In this document: in pieces, positions 15,807-20,561 of the stretch | Layout: each line of letters opens with the position of its first letter | Numbering within the stretch: the stretch's first letter is position 1 | Assembly: GCA_038249305.1 (NCBI GenBank) | Contig: JBBRWI010000040.1 | Span: forward strand, 1 to 20,561 | From: Humitalea sp038249305 | GTDB taxonomy: Bacteria; Pseudomonadota; Alphaproteobacteria; Acetobacterales; Acetobacteraceae | DNA: 20,561 nucleotides | Reading direction: 5' to 3' | Notes under the pieces: generated by a model | The model's input: only the letters and a program-made list of their open reading frames with translations | Database searches by the model: none | Told to the model about the DNA's origin: nothing | Translations under genes and position numbers: made by a program

Positions 15807-16711
15807 ACAACCGGGTCTTGGGGACCTGGGCGGCGCTGGCGGTGCTGCCGTTCCTGGTGCCATCGACGGCGCTGGCGACCAGCATCGCGATCTACGGACT
15901 TTATGCGCTCGGCTTCAACCTGCTGTTCGGCTGGGGCGGGTTGCTCAGTTTTGGCCATGCGGCGCTGCTCGGCGGGGGCGCCTATGCGACCGGCATCGCG
16001 CTGGTCCACCTCGGCTGGCCCTGGTGGGCGGCGATCCTGGCCGCCCCGGTCGCCGGCGCGCTGGTTGCGCTGTTGATGGGCATTTTCGCGGTGCGCACGC
16101 GGGGCATCTATTTCGCCATGGTGACGCTCGCGCTGAGCCAGGTGTTCTATTTCGTCGCCTATCAGGCGATCGACTGGACCGGCGGCGAGAACGGCTTGCG
16201 CGGGGTGAACCTGCGCAGTGTGTTCGGCTTCGACGGGGTGGACCCGATGACGCGCTACATCCTGGTCGCCACCTGCGTGGGCATCGCGGTCGCCCTCGTC
16301 TCGCGCATGTTGCATTCGCCCTTTGGCGCGGCGCTGACCGCCTTGCGTGAAAACGAGGCGCGGGCGCGGGCCTGCGGCTTCGATGTGCGGCTGACGCGGC
16401 TGGTCGCCTTCGTGGTGTCCGGCGCGGTCAGTGGCCTGGCGGGCGGGCTTTTGGCCGTGCACCTGTCGGTCGTGCCGGTCGAGACGATGCACTACGCGAC
16501 CTCGGGCCTGGCCGTAATGATGGCGATCCTGGGCGGCATGTTCACCTTCTTCGGGCCTTTCGTGGGGGCTGCGGCCTTCCTCGCGTTGGAGAGCATCGTC
16601 GCCGAATACACCGAACACTGGCCGCTGGTGGCCGGCGTCGTCTTCGTCGCCTGTGTGCTGTTCTTCCGCGAAGGCATCTGGGGCACCGCGATGAAACTGG
16701 CCCGGCGATGA
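15803..16711 (+). CDS. livM: Branched-chain amino acid-type ABC transporter permease, LivM family
   Basis: A 302-residue permease. The GLLSFGHAALLGGGAY segment (46-61) and the cytoplasmic loop RENEARARACGFDV (about 180-195), which contacts the ATPase, are diagnostic for LivM. FGPFVGAAAFLALE near the C-terminus fits too. Translation probably begins at GTG 15803, overlapping the LivH stop as GTGA; no in-frame ATG gives a better start. This form has no fused ATPase domain, and separate LivG and LivF genes follow. Confidence 0.92.
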   Translation: MNNRVLGTWAALAVLPFLVPSTALATSIAIYGLYALGFNLLFGWGGLLSFGHAALLGGGAYATGIALVHLGWPWWAAILAAPVAGALVALLMGIFAVRTRGIYFAMVTLALSQVFYFVAYQAIDWTGGENGLRGVNLRSVFGFDGVDPMTRYILVATCVGIAVALVSRMLHSPFGAALTALRENEARARACGFDVRLTRLVAFVVSGAVSGLAGGLLAVHLSVVPVETMHYATSGLAVMMAILGGMFTFFGPFVGAAAFLALESIVAEYTEHWPLVAGVVFVACVLFFREGIWGTAMKLARR

Positions 16712-17457
16712 GCACGCCTGTCCTGCAAGCCGTGGGCCTGGGCAAATCCTTCGGCGGCTTCCGCGCGCTGAACGATGTCACCGCCGATTTCGCCGCCGGG
16801 CGGCTGACCTCGATCATCGGGCCGAACGGGGCCGGCAAATCCACCTTCTTCAATCTGCTGACCGGCGCCTTCCCGCCGTCCGAGGGCCGCATCCTGTTCC
16901 AGGGCCGCGACATCACCGGCCTGCCGCAGCACCGCTTCGCCCGGATCGGCATCGCCAAATCCTTCCAGATCACCTCGGTCTTTCCGCGCCTGTCGGTGCA
17001 CGAGAACGTCCGCGTCGCCAAGCAGGCGCTGGTCAGCCGCTGGAACATGTTTTTGGCCCGCGATTCACTTCCTGGGCTGGCCGACGAAGCCGATGCGCTG
17101 CTCGAACGCCTGGGCCTGCTGAACCAGCGGCTGCGCCCCGCCGGCGAACTCGCGCATGGCGAGCAGCGGGCGCTGGAGGTGGCGATGGCGCTCGCCGCCG
17201 ACCCCGTGCTGCTGCTGCTGGACGAACCAACCGCCGGCATGTCGCCCGAGGAAACCCGCGGCTTCATGGACCTGCTGCGCCTGCTCGCGGCCGAACGGAC
17301 CGTGGTGCTGGTCGAACACAAGATGCGCCTGGTGATGGGGGTGTCGGACCACATCATCGTGCTGCACCACGGCGAAAAACTGGCCGAAGGCAGCCCCGAC
17401 GACATCCGCCGCGACGACAACGTCAAGCGCGTCTATCTCGGCCAGAGGGCGGTCTGA
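16708..17457 (+). CDS. livG: ABC transporter ATP-binding protein, LivG family
   Basis: A 249-residue ATPase. It has Walker A GPNGAGKST (38-46), a Q-loop Gln87, the signature AHGEQ (149-153; the first residue is Ala where LSGGQ-like motifs have Ser), Walker B LLLLDE ending at Glu173, and switch His204. The longer loop after the Q-loop and RVYLG at the C-terminus are typical of LivG. The ATG overlaps the LivM stop as ATGA. It works as a heterodimer with LivF to power import. Confidence 0.94.
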   Translation: MSTPVLQAVGLGKSFGGFRALNDVTADFAAGRLTSIIGPNGAGKSTFFNLLTGAFPPSEGRILFQGRDITGLPQHRFARIGIAKSFQITSVFPRLSVHENVRVAKQALVSRWNMFLARDSLPGLADEADALLERLGLLNQRLRPAGELAHGEQRALEVAMALAADPVLLLLDEPTAGMSPEETRGFMDLLRLLAAERTVVLVEHKMRLVMGVSDHIIVLHHGEKLAEGSPDDIRRDDNVKRVYLGQRAV

Positions 17458-18161
17458 TGCTGGAGGTCAACGACCTCTCCGCCTGGTATGGCGCGAGCCA
17501 GCCGCTGCAAGGCGTGTCCTTCACGGTCGAGAAGGGCGAGATCCTCTGCCTGCTCGGCCGCAACGGCGCGGGCAAGACGACCACGCTGAAGACCATCATG
17601 GGGCTGATCGCCAAGCGCCGCGGATCCGTGCGCTTCGATGGCGCCGAAATCCTCGACCAGCCGGCGCAGGCACGTTTCCACCTGGGCCTGGCCTATGTCC
17701 CGGAGGACCGCCGCATCGTCCCCGGCCTGACCGTGCGGGAAAACCTGCGCCTGGGGCTGATCGCGAGCCGCGGCGTGACGGATGAGGCGCGCGCCGTCGA
17801 GCGCATCGCCGAAACCTTCCCCCGGCTGAAGGAACGGCTGGGCCAGCAGGCGATCACCATGTCCGGCGGCGAACAGCAGATGCTGGCCATCGCCCGCGCC
17901 ATCATGTCCGATCCGCGCATGATCATGCTGGACGAACCGAGCGAGGGCATCATGCCGGTGCTGGTGGACGAGATGTTCGACCTGTTCGCCCGGCTGCGCG
18001 CCGCGGGCACGACGATCCTGCTGGTTGAACAGAATGTCGAACTCGCCCTTGGCCTCGCGGATCGCGCGGTGATCATGGACCAGGGCGAGGTCGTGCACCG
18101 CGCCACCGCCGCCGCCCTGCTGGCCGACGCCGAGATGCAGGCGAAATACTGCGCTGTTTGA
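17457..18161 (+). CDS. livF: ABC transporter ATP-binding protein, LivF family
   Basis: A 234-residue ATPase with Walker A GRNGAGKT (34-41), the LivF-specific VPEDRRI (81-87), the signature MSGGEQ (135-140), Walker B MIMLDEPSEG (155-164) and the switch region LLVEQNV (188-194). The ATG shares a base with the LivG stop (TGATG). It is the last gene of the eight-gene operon. A hairpin follows, then a 260-base spacer before an unrelated gene. Confidence 0.95.
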   Translation: MLEVNDLSAWYGASQPLQGVSFTVEKGEILCLLGRNGAGKTTTLKTIMGLIAKRRGSVRFDGAEILDQPAQARFHLGLAYVPEDRRIVPGLTVRENLRLGLIASRGVTDEARAVERIAETFPRLKERLGQQAITMSGGEQQMLAIARAIMSDPRMIMLDEPSEGIMPVLVDEMFDLFARLRAAGTTILLVEQNVELALGLADRAVIMDQGEVVHRATAAALLADAEMQAKYCAV

Positions 18162-18421
18162 TGGGCGGTGGGGCCTTGCGAAGGCGCCGGCCCTCGGCGC
18201 GGCTGGATCGTGGCGGCCCTGGACACGGCGCGCCGACCGCCCGGCCATCTGCCGGACGGCTCGATGCCATGCAGCGCCAGATCGCGCCGCGGGAGCGGGT
18301 GTCGGCGGCATGGCGGGCCAGGATGGTAAAGAATTAGTGACAGCCGACGTCACCCTGGCGCCGCCACGCGCGCCAGCCTTATGATCCCGCAACAAGCCGA
18401 TCAAACGCGCAGGAGGCAAGA
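18162..18421. promoter_or_regulatory. Intergenic region upstream of the peptidoglycan hydrolase gene
   Basis: A 260-base spacer with no credible gene. Beyond the hairpins at its start it contains a GTGAC-N7-GTCAC inverted repeat (18337-18353), which could be an operator, and a good -10-like TATGAT (18380-18385) without an evident -35 at 16-18 bases. A strong ribosome-binding site AGGAGG (18411-18416) stands 5 bases before the ATG at 18422. This arrangement suggests the hydrolase has its own promoter, separate from the transporter operon. Confidence 0.35.
18173..18200 (+). terminator. Hairpin(s) after livF, possible weak terminator
   Basis: Two mutually exclusive stem-loops start 12 bases after the livF stop: GCCTT-GCG-AAGGC (18173-18185) and GCGCCG-GCCCT-CGGCGC (18184-18200). 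The second has a perfect GC-only stem of six pairs. No run of T follows, so intrinsic termination would be inefficient; it may instead stabilise the transcript end. Confidence 0.3.
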
Positions 18422-20128
18422 ATGCCGGACGCCGACGATATCCGCTGGTTCAAGACCGAGTTTGGCCCGGCGACGCAGGCGGCCCTGGCCGGCACGCCCT
18501 TCGACCTCGATATGCTGGTCGCCATCGCCTGCCAGGAAACCGGGCACATCTGGTCCCGACTGCGCCGCAAGGGCCTGCCGACGGCCGAGATCGCCCGGCT
18601 TTGCGTCGGCGACACCTTGGATTCCGACCGCGGCCGCAGCGCCTTCCCACCCACCAAGGCCGATCTGCTGGCCGTGCCGAATGGCCAGGCCATGTTCGAC
18701 ATCGCCCGCAAGGCGCTGCTCGACATGGCGGCGCAGGTGCCGGGTTTCGAATTCGCCCCAGGCAACCCCCACAAGTTTTGCCATGGTTTTGGTGTGTTCC
18801 AGCGCGACCTGCAATTCTTCAAAACCGATCCGGACTATTTCCTGCAACGCAAATACGAGCATTTTGACAGCAGCCTGGAGCAATGCCTTGGCGAACTGCG
18901 CCGGGGGCTGAAGAAACTTGGCCTCCAGGCCAAGGCGAAGCTGTCCGACCAAGAATTCGCCGCGGTGGCGATCGCCTACAACACCGGCGGTTTCACGCTC
19001 GCGAAGGGGCTGAAGCAGGGGCATTTCAACGGCAAGCGCTTCTATGGCGAGGAGATCTTCGATTTCGTCCGCCTGTCGCGCACGGTGGCCGTCGCCGGCG
19101 CCACGCCCGCCATCGCCCCGCCGCCCCCCGGGGTCGCCATCCTGCCGCCGCCCAGCCCGCCCACGACGGCCGGCCTGCCGTTTGTCGTCGATACCATGGA
19201 CACGCCGCTGCGGCTGCGCAGCGCGCCTGTCATCAGCGATCCGCCGAGCGCCAATGTGATCGCCCACATGCCGGATGGCCACCCGGTGCGGGCGCTGAGC
19301 GGCTTCGCGAAGAACGGCTTCCTCGAAGTCGAGACGAGCCTGTTCGGCGCACTGTTGCGCGGCTTCGCCTCGGAGAAAATGCTACGCGCCGCCCCCGCCG
19401 CCGCGGCCACCCGCATTGCGGCGGTCGCCCCGCCACCGCCGAAGGACGGCATCACCGCGGTCCTGATGCCGCGCCGCCCCGGCACGGTGACAACCCGCAC
19501 GGCGCAGGCGAACGCGCATTCGCTGAACGAACCGGGCCAGCCCACCCGCGCCGGCACCACGGCCGTCGACCTGACCGACGACATTGCCATGATCATCAAA
19601 TGGCTGGATGTCGAAAGCAGCGCCCATGCCCGCTACCAGCCGCGCGACGGGCTGACCTTCTGCAACATCTACGCGCATGATTTCTGCCACCTCGCGGGGG
19701 TCTACCTGCCGCGGGTCTGGTGGACCCAGGCCGCCGTGCGCGACCTGGCGCAGGGCCGGCCGGTGGCACCGCTCATCGGGGCGACAATTGAAGAAATGCG
19801 GGCCAACGCATTGTTCCAATGGCTGCGCGATTTCGGCGATCGCTTCGGCTGGCGCCAGACCGGCACGCTCGACAAATTGCAGCAGGCGGCAAACCAGGGC
19901 GCCGTCGGCCTGATCGTTGCCCGGCGCAAGCAAGAAGGCCCGCCCGGCCACATCGTGATCGTGATCCCCGAAACCGACGCCCTGCGGGCGCTTCGCAACG
20001 ACGCGGGTGAGGTCACAGCCCCCGTGCAAAGCCAGGCAGGTTCCAAGAACTTCGCGTCCGGGACCGGCATGCCCGAATGGTGGCGCGGCGCGCAATTCGC
20101 CGACGCGGCTTTCTGGGTCCACGCCTGA
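18422..20128 (+). CDS. Multidomain peptidoglycan hydrolase: lysozyme-like, SH3-like and Cys/His hydrolase domains
   Basis: A 568-residue modular protein. Residues 1-215 form a lysozyme/transglycosylase-like domain: Glu39 (IACQETGHIW) is the likely acid, GFGVFQ (122-127) resembles the GxGxxQ motif, and AYNTGG (185-190) matches the substrate-groove motif. A proline-rich linker (230-250) precedes an SH3-like segment (about 258-322, PLRLRSAPV ... GFAS). A second Ala/Pro-rich linker leads to a C-terminal domain (about 385-568) with FCNIYAHD (Cys414) and PGHIVIVIP (His510), fitting a CHAP/NlpC-like cysteine amidase or endopeptidase. Together these could cut both glycan and peptide bonds of peptidoglycan. 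No signal peptide or membrane segment is present, so export would need lysis, a dedicated secretion system or a holin. No immunity-like gene is adjacent. Domain names are by motif only. Confidence 0.7.
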   Translation: MPDADDIRWFKTEFGPATQAALAGTPFDLDMLVAIACQETGHIWSRLRRKGLPTAEIARLCVGDTLDSDRGRSAFPPTKADLLAVPNGQAMFDIARKALLDMAAQVPGFEFAPGNPHKFCHGFGVFQRDLQFFKTDPDYFLQRKYEHFDSSLEQCLGELRRGLKKLGLQAKAKLSDQEFAAVAIAYNTGGFTLAKGLKQGHFNGKRFYGEEIFDFVRLSRTVAVAGATPAIAPPPPGVAILPPPSPPTTAGLPFVVDTMDTPLRLRSAPVISDPPSANVIAHMPDGHPVRALSGFAKNGFLEVETSLFGALLRGFASEKMLRAAPAAAATRIAAVAPPPPKDGITAVLMPRRPGTVTTRTAQANAHSLNEPGQPTRAGTTAVDLTDDIAMIIKWLDVESSAHARYQPRDGLTFCNIYAHDFCHLAGVYLPRVWWTQAAVRDLAQGRPVAPLIGATIEEMRANALFQWLRDFGDRFGWRQTGTLDKLQQAANQGAVGLIVARRKQEGPPGHIVIVIPETDALRALRNDAGEVTAPVQSQAGSKNFASGTGMPEWWRGAQFADAAFWVHA

Positions 20129-20230
20129 CGGGCTGATCCAACGACCTGCAAGGCTGGTGGCAACGGCGTCAGCGCGTGACCTGTTCAGCCGATGCGCGTG
20201 ATGCGAAGGAGGCAGTCCGCTCAGGCACCG
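20129..20230. other. Intergenic stretch between the hydrolase gene and the IS remnant
   Basis: About 100 bases with no recognisable gene, RNA or terminator. It may include decayed 3' sequence of the insertion element. I could not identify a terminal inverted repeat or target duplication. Confidence 0.4.
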
Positions 20231-20561
20231 GCTGTAGGGCGGCAGGTGAAGCAGGCTGATGTTCTGCGGCACACGCAGACGCCCGCCTTGCTGGTGCCAT
20301 TCGGCGGCATCCAGCGCGCCAGCAGCGGCCCCGCCGCTGATCTCGATCAGACGTCCTGCCGGATACGCCGGCCAGGCCGCGTTCGTTGTAGCGGTGCACC
20401 CAGTCCCGCAGCGGTCGGCGATCCACGCCGCAGGATTGGGCCGCCTGTGTGCGACTCTGCCCGTGCAACACCAGGGCCCGCGTCAACATCCGTCGCACCG
20501 CAGGCTTGCTGGCCTTGGCGGTGGCCGTCCAGCCCGGGATCGGCGCCAGCCCGAGATCCGC
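20231..20561 (-). pseudogene. Internally deleted IS630-family transposase remnant (continues past window edge)
   Basis: On the minus strand the frame entering at 20561 encodes an IS630-type helix-turn-helix: ALVLHGQSRTQAAQSCGVDR followed by RPLRDWVHRYNERGLAGVSG. At about 20353-20360 the similarity jumps, in another frame, to the end of the catalytic domain: RLIEIS, then AEWHQQGGRLRVPQNISLLH and LPPYS. In intact elements these parts are separated by most of the DDE catalytic domain, so a large internal deletion plus a frameshift has occurred. After LPPYS (20231) the expected ELNP segment is lost. The element cannot make a working transposase. Family assignment rests on remembered IS630 motifs. 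Confidence 0.75.

Noticed and set aside
18162..18421. Possible immunity protein or small gene next to the hydrolase
   Set aside because: No frame here has a ribosome-binding site and a plausible protein; the open frames are tails of antisense shadows.

Overview
The window is GC-rich throughout (roughly 70% by eye), densely packed, and carries long spurious open frames opposite almost every gene. Protein content (a Liv-type ABC transporter linked to a molybdenum hydroxylase, sugar-acid dehydrogenases, many SDR enzymes, twin-arginine export of a binding protein) suggests an alphaproteobacterium, most plausibly of the Acetobacteraceae/Rhodospirillales. That placement is inference from gene content and composition; no rRNA or phylogenetic marker is present. 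I see no tRNA, rRNA, CRISPR array or integrase.

Region 1 (1-1610, minus) is the 5' part of a membrane protein fused to a spermidine-synthase-like domain, cut by the window edge. Region 2 (1766-4816, plus) is a three-gene operon: a ThDP-dependent acetolactate-synthase-like enzyme, an atypical SDR whose Tyr is kept but whose Ser and Lys are replaced, and a canonical SDR. Region 3 (4810-6788, minus) is an L-idonate 5-dehydrogenase-like zinc enzyme coupled to a 2-hydroxyacid (glyoxylate/2-ketogluconate-type) reductase. A gluconate-5-dehydrogenase-like SDR (6845-7606, plus) diverges from them. Regions 2 and 3 look like carbohydrate-acid and keto-acid redox chemistry.

Region 4 is a divergent pair of operons around a 113-base intergenic region (9923-10035). 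Leftward run a VOC/glyoxalase-fold protein, an FAD monooxygenase of the 2,6-dihydroxypyridine hydroxylase type, and a small four-histidine cytochrome b561-like membrane protein. Rightward runs an eight-gene, fully overlapping operon: FAD, 2Fe-2S and molybdopterin subunits of a xanthine-dehydrogenase-family hydroxylase, then a complete branched-chain-amino-acid-type ABC importer (binding protein, two permeases, two ATPases). The simplest reading is a module that imports a heterocyclic or aromatic compound, hydroxylates it with water (Mo enzyme) and with O2 (flavoenzyme), and perhaps opens the ring. The substrate is unknown. This is the best candidate in the window for an uncharacterised system.

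Region 5 (18162-20561) begins with a 260-base spacer. It is followed by a stand-alone protein with a lysozyme-like domain, an SH3-like domain and a Cys/His hydrolase domain, with no signal peptide. The window ends in a decayed, internally deleted IS630-family transposase on the minus strand.
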